Origin: Robertkochia flava
Lineage (GTDB): Bacteria > Bacteroidota > Bacteroidia > Flavobacteriales > Flavobacteriaceae
Assembly: GCF_020166515.1 (NCBI RefSeq)
Contig: NZ_JAINZT010000004.1
Span: 62,001-126,000, forward strand
Length of the DNA: 64,000 nt
Direction of reading: 5' to 3'
Shown here: piece by piece, positions 17,301-26,678 of the stretch
Layout: the number at the start of each line of letters is the position of its first letter
How positions within the stretch are numbered: the first letter of the stretch is position 1
Made by a program: the position numbers and the translations under genes
Notes under the pieces: model-generated
Seen by the model: the letters and a program-made list of their open reading frames with translations, nothing else
Told to the model about the DNA's origin: nothing
Database searches by the model: none

Positions 17301-17597
17301 ATGACGGAGAAAAACCTGGATATCATTACCAAGATCATCGCCTATTACTCTGCATTCTATATGGGGGTTAAGCTGTATTATGTGCTTAGTGGGGTGCCGG
17401 ATGGGAATGCACAGCTTACCCTGGCTATGATACTTTTTCTAATAGCCTTTACAGGATTTTATTTATTGCACAAGGGGAGGCAAAACTGGATTTATGCCAT
17501 TTTCGGGATCCTTGCAGTGAGCCTGCTCCGGTATTTCGAGGCCGACCTTGTGGTGATATTGCAGGATTTTTGGGCAAACCTTTTGGCCGGGAAATGA
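17301..17597 (+). CDS. small integral membrane protein, unknown function
   Basis: 98 residues with about three predicted membrane helices (IIAYYSAFYMGVKLYYVL, LTLAMILFLIAFTGFYLL, WIYAIFGILAVSLLRYF) and a short polar loop containing a Gly-Arg-Gln basic turn. It starts 6 nt after the amidase stop and ends just before a strong hairpin, so it is the last gene of a two-gene unit. I do not recognise a family. Confidence 0.65.
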   Translation: MTEKNLDIITKIIAYYSAFYMGVKLYYVLSGVPDGNAQLTLAMILFLIAFTGFYLLHKGRQNWIYAIFGILAVSLLRYFEADLVVILQDFWANLLAGK

Positions 17598-17624
17598 TGG
17601 CCATTCGCTGATAAATCAGGGGGT

Positions 17625-17652
17625 GGTGGCGAAAACGGCTGTTTTTGCCACC
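17625..17652 (+). terminator. hairpin terminator after the amidase unit
   Basis: GGTGGCGAAAAC (17625-17636) pairs with GTTTTTGCCACC (17641-17652) over a 4-nt loop with a single G-T wobble, followed by TTCCTCTTCTC. The stem is very stable. Confidence 0.7.
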
Positions 17653-17745
17653 TTCCTCTTCTCAATCTTCACTGCCTCCCGATTTTCGTTTGCCGACTCC
17701 GGAAAAATACCTTTTAAATACTTCGCGAAATACCGCATCTTATCG

Positions 17746-17753
17746 TAATTTTG
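17746..17753 (+). promoter_or_regulatory. TAnnTTTG -7 box for rimO
   Basis: TAATTTTG lies 21 nt before the rimO ATG and matches the Bacteroidota -7 consensus. The -33 element is not obvious. Confidence 0.5.
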
Positions 17754-17774
17754 CCCACTTAGAAATTCAGAGGC

Positions 17775-19097
17775 ATGAGAACGAGGTCATTAAAGAAGAA
17801 TAAGATCAATGTAGTTACCCTGGGATGTTCCAAGAACGTTTACGACAGTGAAGTGTTGATGGGGCAGTTAAAAGCCAGTGGTAAGGAAGTTGTACATGAA
17901 GAAGAAGGCAATGTCGTGGTCATCAATACCTGTGGCTTTATTAACAATGCCAAGGAAGAGAGTGTGAACACCATCCTGGAATACCTGCAGAAGAAAGAGG
18001 CGGGGGAAGTGGATAAGGTATTTGTTACCGGATGCCTTAGCGAGCGCTATAAACCGGACCTGGAAAAGGAGATTCCGGATGTGGATCAGTATTTTGGTAC
18101 CTCAGACCTTCCGATATTGCTTAAGGCACTTGGGGCCGACTACAAGCATGAACTGATAGGAGAACGACTAACTACCACCCCGAAAAATTATGCCTACCTG
18201 AAGATCGCCGAAGGATGCGATCGTCCCTGTAGTTTCTGCGCTATCCCGCTCATGCGGGGGAAACACCGTTCCACCCCCATCGAAGACCTCGTTACCGAGG
18301 CTGAAAAGCTGGCTGCAAATGGGGTAAAGGAATTGATTTTGATCGCTCAGGACCTCACCTATTACGGGTTAGACCTGTATAAAAAACGTGCACTTGCTGA
18401 GCTTTTAAAAGCTTTGGTTAAGATCGATGGGATCGAATGGATCCGTTTACACTACGCTTTCCCGACTGGGTTCCCTGTAGATGTTCTCGAGGTGATCCGG
18501 GAAGAACCTAAGGTGTGTAATTATATCGATATTCCTTTGCAGCATATTTCAGACAAGATCCTGAAATCCATGCGAAGAGGTACTACCTATGAGAAAACGA
18601 CCTCGCTGTTAAAGGACTTCAGAAAAGCGGTTCCGAATATGGCCATCCGAACTACGCTTATCGTGGGGTATCCCGGAGAGACGGAAGAAGATTTCCAGAT
18701 CCTGAAAGACTGGGTTAAGGAGATGCGATTCGAACGTCTGGGATGCTTTACTTACAGCCATGAAGAGAATACCCATGCCTATAACCTCGAGGATGATGTA
18801 CCGGAGGAAGTGAAAGAGCAGAGGGCATCGGAGATCATGGATATCCAGTCGCAGATCTCCTGGGAACTCAACCAGGAGAAAGTGGGTCACACCTACAGGT
18901 GTATCATAGACCGCAAGGAAGGAAATTACTTCGTGGGAAGAACCGAGTTCGATTCTCCGGATGTGGATAACGAAGTGCTTATCGATGCCGCCGAGCACTA
19001 TGTGAGGATAGGGGAGTTCGTCGAGGTGGAGATCACCGATGCGGGCGACTTTGACCTTTACGGAGTGCCTGTCAATGCAGAAGATTCCGGGAAATAG
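17775..19097 (+). CDS. rimO: ribosomal protein S12 methylthiotransferase
   Basis: 440 residues. RimO is a radical-SAM enzyme that methylthiolates the conserved Asp of ribosomal protein S12. The UPF0004 domain holds the auxiliary cluster cysteines C18 (TLGCSKN), C53 (NTCGF) and C87 (VTGCLSERY). The radical-SAM motif CxxxCxxC is CDRPCSFC (C148, C152, C155). A TRAM domain closes the chain (VGRTEFDSPDVDNEVLI). CSKNVYDSE and the FGTSDLP segment separate it from MiaB. It is monocistronic, with its own TAnnTTTG box, and converges on the TPR lipoprotein gene. Confidence 0.97.
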   Translation: MRTRSLKKNKINVVTLGCSKNVYDSEVLMGQLKASGKEVVHEEEGNVVVINTCGFINNAKEESVNTILEYLQKKEAGEVDKVFVTGCLSERYKPDLEKEIPDVDQYFGTSDLPILLKALGADYKHELIGERLTTTPKNYAYLKIAEGCDRPCSFCAIPLMRGKHRSTPIEDLVTEAEKLAANGVKELILIAQDLTYYGLDLYKKRALAELLKALVKIDGIEWIRLHYAFPTGFPVDVLEVIREEPKVCNYIDIPLQHISDKILKSMRRGTTYEKTTSLLKDFRKAVPNMAIRTTLIVGYPGETEEDFQILKDWVKEMRFERLGCFTYSHEENTHAYNLEDDVPEEVKEQRASEIMDIQSQISWELNQEKVGHTYRCIIDRKEGNYFVGRTEFDSPDVDNEVLIDAAEHYVRIGEFVEVEITDAGDFDLYGVPVNAEDSGK

Positions 19098-19131
19098 GTT
19101 AAAAACTTTTTTAACACCTCTTGTTCCTGCA

Positions 19132-20745
19132 TCAGGATCGCTGATCATTCGGTCCTGGGGAGCTTACCAGGTTGTCTTGCAGATCGCTGTTGAATTTTAA
19201 TGCCAGTTCATCATTTTCAAGGCTGATAGCAGCTTCCATGGCACCCTTTAGCGACCGGGATCGTTTTGGTGCTTTCTTCAGGGTGTGTTTATATTCCTGA
19301 AGTGCTTCTCCATTTCGGTTTTGTGCCAGAAGCCAGTCGGCGTAGAGTTCATGAGCCGGCTTTTGGATAACCGGAGGGCCATAACTGTAGCTTATCTGGT
19401 CTTCCAGGGTAACAGCCTGTCTTAAGAAAGATTCAGTTTTTGGGGTGTCCTCGCTAAGCCATGCCTGCAGGGCTTTTAGTTGCCATATCATGACCTGTGT
19501 TAATTGGAGGTCGGTCTTATTGGCAGTTTCCCTGTCTAAATTGGTGCACCCCGAATAACCTTTAGCCAGGTTGTCTACTAAAACAGCTTCCCGGTTTAAG
19601 GATTTTTCCAGGTCTGCTATCGTGGATGCAAGCTTTTCCTTGTTTTTTTCTGAAAAGGCCTGCATTCCCTCTGTAAAGGCATATTGTCCGCGAACGACAA
19701 TGTTCAGGTCTTCAACTTCAACCGGGATCTCAGCTACAGGATGTTGCCAGTCACCGGATTCCACCAGGTAAGTGCCTTTGAGAAAAACCAAATGGCTGCG
19801 CCCGCGTTTAGACGGTGTTTCCTTTATATAGTCATTCAGGTTTAATGCCATGGTTGCAGCCTCCGCTGCCCGGCCCTGCTGCAGGTAACCGTATTGAAGC
19901 CAGTGGAAGGAGTGGTACCCTCTGGCATCGTTAGATAGTTTTTTGCGTTCCATTCTGTTCAGGCTGGCGCCATAGGAGTCTTCATTGGAGGCAACCACCT
20001 TATCCCACATACCCATGGCCACATAAATATGCGATGGCATATGAAGGGCGTGCGCAGCATCGGGAGCTACTATGGCATAGGCATCGGCAGCCTCAAGTGC
20101 CAGGCGGGCATGGTCAGGGTCATCATAAGAATGGATCAGGTAATGAAGGGCGCCCGGATGTTCCGGATTGGATTTCAGTACTTTTTTCGCCATTTCAGCG
20201 GCTTTCCCATAGATCTCATAATCCCGTCCTTCAGAAACAGTACCTAAGAGGGACAGGGCGTAAAATGCGGTTATTTCCTGATTTTCCGGGAATTGCTCGT
20301 GAAGATCTCCTAGATATGCTGAATATTCCAGGTCTCTCTGCGGTTTGGGCTTTTCTTTTTGGTAGAGCAGCTCTACAGCATTGATCAGGCTTTTTTCCAG
20401 GTCAGAATCCGCTTTTAACCCGGCTCTGTTATGCATACGATCAAGACAGGCCGTTGCCTGCTCAAAATCCTGTTCAAACCAGATGCTGTGATTAAAGGTC
20501 ATGGCCTGCCCCCAGTAAGCCATGGCCATATCGGGATCTGCAGTTTCAGCAGCTTCAAACGCTTCCCGGGCATCCGTATACTCAAAACTGTGTAGAAGCA
20601 ATAAGCCTTTTTTAAAATGGGCTTTTGCCGCTTCATTCCCACTCACCTCCAGGTTGACCACCCCTAATTGATGTGCACGGTTTTCATTTTTTTGATTGCA
20701 GGACAACATCAGGCCCAGGCAAAGGAAGGTTAAAAAATATTTCAT
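19132..20745 (-). CDS. TPR-repeat lipoprotein, unknown role
   Basis: 537 residues. A lipoprotein signal peptide (MKYFLTFLCLGLMLSC) is followed by tetratricopeptide helices: residues 35-105 ([20 protein letters not shown], then EAFEAAETADPDMAMAYWG) and further units near the C-terminus (LLAQNRNGEALQEYKHTLKKAPKRS). The middle contains HYLIHSYDDPDHA and HALHMPSHIYVAMGMWD, motifs I associate with a family of Bacteroidota and proteobacterial TPR proteins of unknown function. It lies in the envelope, probably as a protein-interaction scaffold. The start at 20745 fits the signal peptide. It is divergent from the DUF418 gene. Confidence 0.8.
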   Translation of the reverse strand: MKYFLTFLCLGLMLSCNQKNENRAHQLGVVNLEVSGNEAAKAHFKKGLLLLHSFEYTDAREAFEAAETADPDMAMAYWGQAMTFNHSIWFEQDFEQATACLDRMHNRAGLKADSDLEKSLINAVELLYQKEKPKPQRDLEYSAYLGDLHEQFPENQEITAFYALSLLGTVSEGRDYEIYGKAAEMAKKVLKSNPEHPGALHYLIHSYDDPDHARLALEAADAYAIVAPDAAHALHMPSHIYVAMGMWDKVVASNEDSYGASLNRMERKKLSNDARGYHSFHWLQYGYLQQGRAAEAATMALNLNDYIKETPSKRGRSHLVFLKGTYLVESGDWQHPVAEIPVEVEDLNIVVRGQYAFTEGMQAFSEKNKEKLASTIADLEKSLNREAVLVDNLAKGYSGCTNLDRETANKTDLQLTQVMIWQLKALQAWLSEDTPKTESFLRQAVTLEDQISYSYGPPVIQKPAHELYADWLLAQNRNGEALQEYKHTLKKAPKRSRSLKGAMEAAISLENDELALKFNSDLQDNLVSSPGPNDQRS

Positions 20746-20963
20746 CGTCTACGTTTTATCAGTTAGATCCATGGTTGCAGCTGTAAACCTGCAAGATGGT
20801 CTGTTAAAGTTACGCATATTTATGTATCGTTTTGAAAATGAAGCGTGTTGAGTGCCTCAAACCTGATAGAGTAAAAACCTGGCAAGCGGACGGAATTACA
20901 TTTTCTTGCCAAAAAGGCAGGTAAATAAATTACCTTTACACTACCAACCAATAACTTATTTCA

Positions 20964-22262
20964 TTGTATACAACATCCAAACCATTAGCTGCCCCTGTTA
21001 CCGGGATTCAGCGCATCCAGGCCCTCGATGTGATCAGGGGAGTGGCCTTGCTGGGAATTCTGTTAATGAACATCACCGGTTTCGGCCTTCCTTTTGCCTA
21101 TGAAGACCCATCCTTGGCAGGTGGGGATGAAGGACTGAACCTTTTGGTTTTTCAAATCACATCCTTGTTTTTTGAAGGTACTATGCGCGGATTGTTTACC
21201 ATGCTCTTCGGAGCGGGATTTATCCTGCTAACCGCCAGGCTGGAAAACAAGGGACTGGGAATAACCACGGCAGATGTGTATTACCGGAGGGTTTTGTGGC
21301 TTTTGCTGTTTGGAGTGATTCATTCTTATGTGCTGTTATGGCCGGGAGATATCCTGTATCATTACGGATTGTTCGGGCTTTTTTTGTTTCCGCTGAGAAA
21401 CACCAAAGCACGGTATTTGTGCATGGCAGGACTCCTGATCATGGGAATAGCCGTTTGGGAAGCCTGGGGTTCGTATAAGGATACGAAAGAAGAGGAGGTG
21501 ACGGCCTCTGAATATATGGCCCTGAGGGATCAGGGCGTCATACTCAATGCAGAGCAGGAGGAGGCTGTGGAAGCCTGGGGAATGATGGCTGAAAAACAGT
21601 CGCCTGAACGGGTTGCTGAAGAAACTGAGGTGATGCGTCAGGGCTATGTCGATATTTTTAAACACCTGGCTCCTTACTCCAGGTTTTGGGAGTCTAAGGC
21701 CACTTATAAATTTATTATCTGGGATATTCTGAGTTTCTTATTGTTGGGAATGGCGCTTTTTAAATGGAGGGTTCTCACCGGAGAGCGGTCTCTGAAATTT
21801 TATGCAGCCCTGCTCCTCATCGGGTATGGGGTTGGCCTGGCCATTAATTATTACGAGCTGCAATTGATACAATCCCGTGATTTTTTCGTGATAGACATGG
21901 TAAAGGCAGGACTTACCTATGAACCCGGGCGTCTTTTTATGACCCTTGGACATATTGGTGCGGTGATGCTTTTTGTGAAGAGTGAATTCTTTGTTTTACT
22001 GAAAAAGGGACTGGCAGCGGTAGGCAGAATGGCGCTTACCAATTACCTGATGCATACGGTTGTCTGCATTTTTTTCTTTTACGGATTCGGATTCGGATTT
22101 TTTGGAAAACTGCAGCGTTATGAGCTGTACTATGTGGTGTTCGCTGTGTGGGCATTTCAGTTGATCCTGAGTCCGGTGTGGTTGAAGTATTTTAAATACG
22201 GACCCATAGAGTGGCTTTGGAGGAGTCTCACTTATAAAAAAGTTCAGGATTTCAGGAGGTAA
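20964..22262 (+). CDS. DUF418 family integral membrane protein
   Basis: 432 residues. The N-terminal IQALDVIRGVALLGILLMNI is the DUF418 family opening. About eight membrane helices follow, with a soluble insertion at about 160-220, and the C-terminal LAAVGRMALTNYLMHTVV block is also diagnostic. The function is unknown; the fold resembles acyltransferase-3/YeiB-like membrane proteins. The start must be the TTG at 20964 (or ATT at 20958): an in-frame stop lies at 20952 and the next ATG is inside the first conserved helix. It is monocistronic. Confidence 0.85.
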   Translation: MYTTSKPLAAPVTGIQRIQALDVIRGVALLGILLMNITGFGLPFAYEDPSLAGGDEGLNLLVFQITSLFFEGTMRGLFTMLFGAGFILLTARLENKGLGITTADVYYRRVLWLLLFGVIHSYVLLWPGDILYHYGLFGLFLFPLRNTKARYLCMAGLLIMGIAVWEAWGSYKDTKEEEVTASEYMALRDQGVILNAEQEEAVEAWGMMAEKQSPERVAEETEVMRQGYVDIFKHLAPYSRFWESKATYKFIIWDILSFLLLGMALFKWRVLTGERSLKFYAALLLIGYGVGLAINYYELQLIQSRDFFVIDMVKAGLTYEPGRLFMTLGHIGAVMLFVKSEFFVLLKKGLAAVGRMALTNYLMHTVVCIFFFYGFGFGFFGKLQRYELYYVVFAVWAFQLILSPVWLKYFKYGPIEWLWRSLTYKKVQDFRR

Positions 22263-22289
22263 TTCTCCGGTGGGTATGGTAATACCCGC

Positions 22290-22832
22290 TTACCATTCAG
22301 AAAATGCCTGCCTTAGGGCTTCATCCAGTTTTTTGGATTTGCTCTTCTCCGATTCCGGAATAACACCTGAGATGGCGCATTGCCACAACAGATTTTGATT
22401 TTTGGCATCTACCAGGTGAATGTCCAGGGTACCTTCCCTATAGGTTCTCACCACCACCTCCTCGCTCTTCCAGCTGTAATTGCGCTGCCCGATATATCTT
22501 GGGGCGTCAGTTCGGAAATCGGTCTCCCTGGTTTGTACTTTTTTCTCGACAACAATCCCCAGGTTGATCAGAATATCGGGAGTTCGCTCATCAGGAATCA
22601 ATCCTTTAGTTCTTAACTGCAAGGAAATGGCTTCTTTGAGGTTTTCGAGGTTGTCATCATATTGCTCCGGAATGGTATCGCCTTTGGAGGTGACTTCATA
22701 AAATCCAAAACTCCGGTATTCCGAGGGCTGAAAGGAATCATCTTTTACCCTGGTGATCACCTCAGGAGCAGCACACCCCAGCAAACATATGGCTGCAAGC
22801 GTGGCGATGAGCGTGTATTTTTTAGGTATCAT
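22290..22832 (-). CDS. DUF4136-type lipoprotein
   Basis: 180 residues from the ATG at 22832. A longer reading frame reaches back to 23039, but its first 69 codons only overlap the upstream gene in another frame. The true N-terminus is a lipoprotein signal (MIPKKYTLIATLAAICLLGC). The mature part (DDSFQPSEYRSFGFYEV ... DILINLGIVVEKKVQ ... EGTLDIHLVDAKNQNLLWQ) matches the DUF4136 pattern of periplasmic lipoproteins. The function is unknown. It starts 11 nt after the EF-hand-like protein gene and is probably cotranscribed with it. Confidence 0.8.
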   Translation of the reverse strand: MIPKKYTLIATLAAICLLGCAAPEVITRVKDDSFQPSEYRSFGFYEVTSKGDTIPEQYDDNLENLKEAISLQLRTKGLIPDERTPDILINLGIVVEKKVQTRETDFRTDAPRYIGQRNYSWKSEEVVVRTYREGTLDIHLVDAKNQNLLWQCAISGVIPESEKSKSKKLDEALRQAFSEW

Positions 22833-22843
22833 AGTATTTAAAA

Positions 22844-23866
22844 TTAATGTCCTCCGCGGCCCCGGCGCATCATGGTTCTTCCCGGAATGGATGTGGGGCG
22901 GGTGGCACCGGGGGGGCGGGTTGCCGGTTGTCGGGAGTAATTTCTTGTATTTCCACGGGGAGAATTTCCCAGGTTGGAAGGACGGTTCCCGGTCCAGGCT
23001 CCGGATGGAATTCCGGACCTGTTGGATGTCTTTTTCCAATCGGGATCAACTTTTCTGGGATTGTTCCGAGGAACGGCGGGCGACACATTTCTGTTCAGGT
23101 CGCGGGTAGCCGGCGTTGCATTGGCCGGCCTGGAACGGTTTAACTCCTGCCTGTTCCGAACCCCCTCATTACGCCCCTGGAAAGACCGGTCAGGATACCG
23201 GGTGGCTAGGTCCCGCCGGCTGATATTATTCTGAATATTTACCGCGGTATTACTCCGGCGAACATTGGTATACCGGTAGGTGTTGCTGATGTTAATATGG
23301 AGATGAACATTGCTCCTGTATGTATATGGAGGGTACGGACGCCATGGCCTGAAGTAGGGAGGGTAATACCCCCAGTACCAGGGGGAGACCCATGGCCGGT
23401 ACAATGGCCCCCAAAACCAGGTAAAGATAACTGGCGGTCTGACATATACGGGTTCAATAATATACTGCGGTCCATAGATATAGGTGTTGCCAATCACCTG
23501 AACAGAAGTGTCCTTTCCGTCTTTTCTTTCCACATCAATGGTGGCCACATCCTGATACCGATCTTCCCCGAGCACCGACTGTATGGTAACCACATGAGTG
23601 TTGCCCTTTGTGCTGCTTACCACCCTTAGGTAGTCCACATTTCCGTCTTCATTCAGGTCCAGGTTGGATAACTTCAGGTCCGGGTCATTCAATTTCCTTT
23701 CAAATTCTTCCAGGTCCTTGCATTCTCCAAATACCGAGGCAACAGCCTCCAGGTCAAGATTGTCGCTTATGTCGCTACTACTGGCACTAACCCGGTTCTT
23801 TTCCTGGCTGAATCCGGCCTGGAAAAGCAAAAACAGGAACAGTACCATACGGGTGGAATACGTCAT
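22844..23866 (-). CDS. secreted protein with an EF-hand-like loop and low-complexity Arg/Pro tail
   Basis: 340 residues. A signal peptide (to about residue 20, FLLFQAGFSQ) leads to a domain of about 110 residues containing LDLNEDGNVDYLRVV, a DxNxDGxxDxL calcium-binding loop like those of dockerin or EF-hand repeats. Next come an aromatic/Pro stretch (FTWFWGPLYRPWVSPWYWGYY) and, from about residue 215, a basic Asn/Arg/Pro tail ending RRGRGGH. I know similar unassigned envelope proteins from Bacteroidota. The function is unknown. The tail is low complexity and disordered. It is the first gene of a two-gene unit with the DUF4136 lipoprotein. Confidence 0.75.
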   Translation of the reverse strand: MTYSTRMVLFLFLLFQAGFSQEKNRVSASSSDISDNLDLEAVASVFGECKDLEEFERKLNDPDLKLSNLDLNEDGNVDYLRVVSSTKGNTHVVTIQSVLGEDRYQDVATIDVERKDGKDTSVQVIGNTYIYGPQYIIEPVYVRPPVIFTWFWGPLYRPWVSPWYWGYYPPYFRPWRPYPPYTYRSNVHLHINISNTYRYTNVRRSNTAVNIQNNISRRDLATRYPDRSFQGRNEGVRNRQELNRSRPANATPATRDLNRNVSPAVPRNNPRKVDPDWKKTSNRSGIPSGAWTGNRPSNLGNSPRGNTRNYSRQPATRPPGATRPTSIPGRTMMRRGRGGH

Positions 23867-24038
23867 TTACGGTAAAATTTATTTCGACCTCTTAAAGTTA
23901 GGTAATCTCTTGAAATTCAGCAATGTTGTCCCGGTGCTGTAATTCGAACGTTCCCCAATTATTTTGGATAGTTAATCGAAACAGGATGACCCTAAATATA
24001 AATATTGTGTTAAATTTATAAGACGTAAAAAGCTGACC

Positions 24039-25205
24039 TTGAGTTGTTTGTATTCTAAATATCTGCTGCGAGCCTCGTTCTTGTTGTTCCTTGTAATTAG
24101 TCTGAATTCCTGTTCTCTGCTCAGGATTGAGAGTGCCCAGGAACCCTTAAGCCGGACAGCTCTGAACACTCGGATCGTCACCCAAAGCTTTGCCCAAACG
24201 GCATCCTCCAGGGTCGAGAAAATGGCGGATAGTATTCTGGAGCTTCCCCATACTTTCGAAACGGAGAAGGCCGCCTATCTCTGGAAGATCAAAACCTTAA
24301 AGACCTATGCCAGCAGTGCATTTCAGACCTCCCCTGAGGTAGGTCTGCTCGATACCTGGGTAATTACCCGGCAGCTGGACGATTTCATGCATTCGGAGCA
24401 GGCCCGGACCATTTTTATGGAGCATACCCCCCTGGTCAGGGAAACTACCAGCTTGAATCTCGGGGATATTTCACAACGGGCCAGCCAGGTACTGCCTGCA
24501 GCGACCTTTTCGGAGTACCGGAACCTTGTGGATACCTATGCCCAGGCACATCCGCTGACCGATCTCGACTTTGCCGAACAATCGCTCAGAGATGTGTATT
24601 ACCAGTATAAGGGCATTCCGGACTCTTTAGCCATTCAGACTGTCGGAACCTTAAGTGAGGTAGTGGCCGATTTGTCTAACCGGTTCTCTTATGGCACCAG
24701 TGCCGCCAGCAAGAATCTCAGGTGGGGTACTCAGTTATTTCTTGCAGAGCGTGGCTGGGATTCCATGAACCTTCAGCAGCGCATGCAGGTTATCGATTCC
24801 CAGCTGGACCGCCTTATTGCCACCGTAGAGGTGGCGCCGGATAAATTTCAGGTCTCCCTCCGCGAATTACAGGGAAACCTGAGGGTGCTCTTTACCGGGC
24901 TGGATACCACCCTGAGCGAGTCCATGGTATACATGGACAGGCAGCGGGAGGCTGTAGACAGTATGATCATGAGGGAACGGATGGCCCTGGACACCATAGT
25001 GGCCAGGGAGCGGGCTGCCATCGCAGATGAACTGATCGAACTCACCGATACCTTTATGGAGGAAGTCGGGGATATTGTAAAAAATATCCTGATCTATGCT
25101 ATTATTCTGGTGGTCATTATTCTCGTATTCCCTTTTGCTGCAGGTTTTTATTTGGGAAAGGTATATAAACGTAAAAAAGCACTAGAAGAACGTAATAGTA
25201 CCTGA
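24039..25205 (+). CDS. envelope protein with lipobox-like N-terminus, coiled coil and C-terminal membrane helix
   Basis: 388 residues, no family recognised. The start is probably TTG at 24039: an in-frame stop at 23973 and the absence of any upstream ATG leave few choices. The N-terminus is a signal peptide with a lipobox-like LNSC (about residues 22-25). The body is helical, with a predicted coiled coil at about 270-345 (DRQREAVDSMIMRERMALDT). One strong C-terminal transmembrane helix (NILIYAIILVVIILVFPFAAGFYLG) is followed by a basic cytoplasmic tail (KVYKRKKALEERN). A lipid anchor at one end and a membrane span at the other would be odd, so the first segment may be a simple signal. It precedes the 181-residue membrane protein and ABC genes. 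Confidence 0.65.
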   Translation: MSCLYSKYLLRASFLLFLVISLNSCSLLRIESAQEPLSRTALNTRIVTQSFAQTASSRVEKMADSILELPHTFETEKAAYLWKIKTLKTYASSAFQTSPEVGLLDTWVITRQLDDFMHSEQARTIFMEHTPLVRETTSLNLGDISQRASQVLPAATFSEYRNLVDTYAQAHPLTDLDFAEQSLRDVYYQYKGIPDSLAIQTVGTLSEVVADLSNRFSYGTSAASKNLRWGTQLFLAERGWDSMNLQQRMQVIDSQLDRLIATVEVAPDKFQVSLRELQGNLRVLFTGLDTTLSESMVYMDRQREAVDSMIMRERMALDTIVARERAAIADELIELTDTFMEEVGDIVKNILIYAIILVVIILVFPFAAGFYLGKVYKRKKALEERNST

Positions 25206-25278
25206 GAATAAGTTAATTAATTACTAAATTTATGAGACAGTAGATCCTATTGGGATCATTATGTAAGATTTTATAACT

Positions 25279-25824
25279 ATGATAAATCATCCCATCCCAA
25301 AACAGCCGCATCCCGTTATTTCCTATTTCCGGGTAGGGAAACTATTATATTATTCCCTGTTTTTATTCATCCTGGAATCTTTGTTCTTTTTCGTTTTATT
25401 AACCAGGTCTTTAGAAAGAGAAGCGGCTTGGTGGGTTTCTGCCATCTGGCTGGTCTGTTTTATTTTTGCTTTCATACATATTTTCCTGGTCATGGCCGAC
25501 GGCTGGTCAAGGTATCAGAATTATAAACGCGCCAAAGACCTGTTCTATGAGCACGGCTACAGAGACCGGATCGCACGATTGTATATAGAATCGAAATGCC
25601 AGCGCAACGCGGCCCTGGTTGCAGCCGAAGAATTAGGGGTTCGTATGGAAGTGGAAGAATATTACAGGAAAAGAGGGGTTAAATGGCACCACTTTATCCC
25701 TTATTTTATGGTGAGAGACCCTCTATTCTTCTTTAGAAAACAATTCTGGAACCGGACCTTCCTGGAAAAGAGTTACACCCCCAAATACGACTACAAACAA
25801 CTTGAACTGCAGCCTGTTGCATGA
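25279..25824 (+). CDS. two-span membrane protein, unknown, linked to an ABC exporter
   Basis: 181 residues. Two membrane helices near the N-terminus (LLYYSLFLFILESLFFFVLL and WWVSAIWLVCFIFAFIHIFLV) are followed by a cytoplasmic basic domain rich in Tyr, Arg and Lys (YKRAKDLFYEHGYRDRIARL, FRKQFWNRTFLEK). I do not recognise a family. Its stop overlaps the ABC ATPase start by 4 nt (25821-25824), so it is translationally coupled to the transporter and may be an accessory subunit. Confidence 0.65.
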   Translation: MINHPIPKQPHPVISYFRVGKLLYYSLFLFILESLFFFVLLTRSLEREAAWWVSAIWLVCFIFAFIHIFLVMADGWSRYQNYKRAKDLFYEHGYRDRIARLYIESKCQRNAALVAAEELGVRMEVEEYYRKRGVKWHHFIPYFMVRDPLFFFRKQFWNRTFLEKSYTPKYDYKQLELQPVA

Positions 25825-26678
25825 ATATATCTGCCAGAGAAATTCAAAAAACATACGGGAAAACCACTGTCCTCAACCAGGTCAGCATTACCTGTCAGGC
25901 GGGGGAAGTGGTGGGTTTACTAGGACTAAATGGAGCAGGGAAATCCACCCTGTTTAAGATCCTGATGGGCTTGGTAAGCCCCGACCATGGGGAAGTGGTC
26001 ACCTCCAATCCCCATAAAAAACAGTTGGGAGGAATTATCGAAAAGCCTGCGCTTTATGAGTATCTCAACGCACGGGATAATCTAAGGATCTTTGCAGAGA
26101 TCCAGGGGGCAGCTTCGGATTCGGAGGCCTTAAACGCCGGTTTAAGAAGGGTGGGTCTCGATGTACACCGGGAAGATAAGGTAGGGAATTATTCCATGGG
26201 AATGAAACAACGACTGGCTATTGCTATCGCCCTGCTCAACGACCCTCCTTTTCTGGTGCTGGATGAACCTTTTTCAGGGCTCGACCCCATGGGGGTGATC
26301 CGGCTAAGGAACCTGATCCTGGAACTGGCCAAGGAAAAAGGAATCGGGGTGTTGGTCTCCTCTCATTTGGTCGATGAAATGATCAGAACCTGCGACCGCA
26401 TTTATGTGATCAACCGGGGAGAGATCATCCGGGAAGACAGTCCCCGTGTACTGGTGGACCAGGCTACCCGGTCCTATGTGCTTACAGGGGAATCTCTTGA
26501 TCAATCTGAAGTTTTAAAGGGTTCTGGGGCTCATTTTCAGGGAAACAGTGCCCGGATAACCGATCCTCATCCAAATATTGGTGCCCTTTTAAAAGAATTG
26601 GGAGCAGAAGGAACCACATTGTATTCCTGTGTTCCGGAAACCGATATTAAAATGTTATTGCATGCAGGGAATGACTAA
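25821..26678 (+). CDS. ABC transporter ATP-binding protein
   Basis: 285 residues. It has Walker A (GLNGAGKS, about 35-42), Q-loop region, signature NYSMGMKQRL (about 125-134), Walker B FLVLDEPF and the H-loop in SSHLVDEM. Architecture and length resemble GldA/CcmA-like exporters of the DRI family. It pairs with the permease gene that overlaps its end by 8 nt. The substrate is unknown. A role in export of a lipid, antibiotic or envelope component is typical of such two-component systems. Confidence 0.88.
   Translation: MNISAREIQKTYGKTTVLNQVSITCQAGEVVGLLGLNGAGKSTLFKILMGLVSPDHGEVVTSNPHKKQLGGIIEKPALYEYLNARDNLRIFAEIQGAASDSEALNAGLRRVGLDVHREDKVGNYSMGMKQRLAIAIALLNDPPFLVLDEPFSGLDPMGVIRLRNLILELAKEKGIGVLVSSHLVDEMIRTCDRIYVINRGEIIREDSPRVLVDQATRSYVLTGESLDQSEVLKGSGAHFQGNSARITDPHPNIGALLKELGAEGTTLYSCVPETDIKMLLHAGND

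Noticed and set aside
22833-23039. N-terminal extension of the DUF4136 lipoprotein
   Set aside because: The 69 extra codons lie in another frame of the neighbouring gene and would bury the lipoprotein signal.
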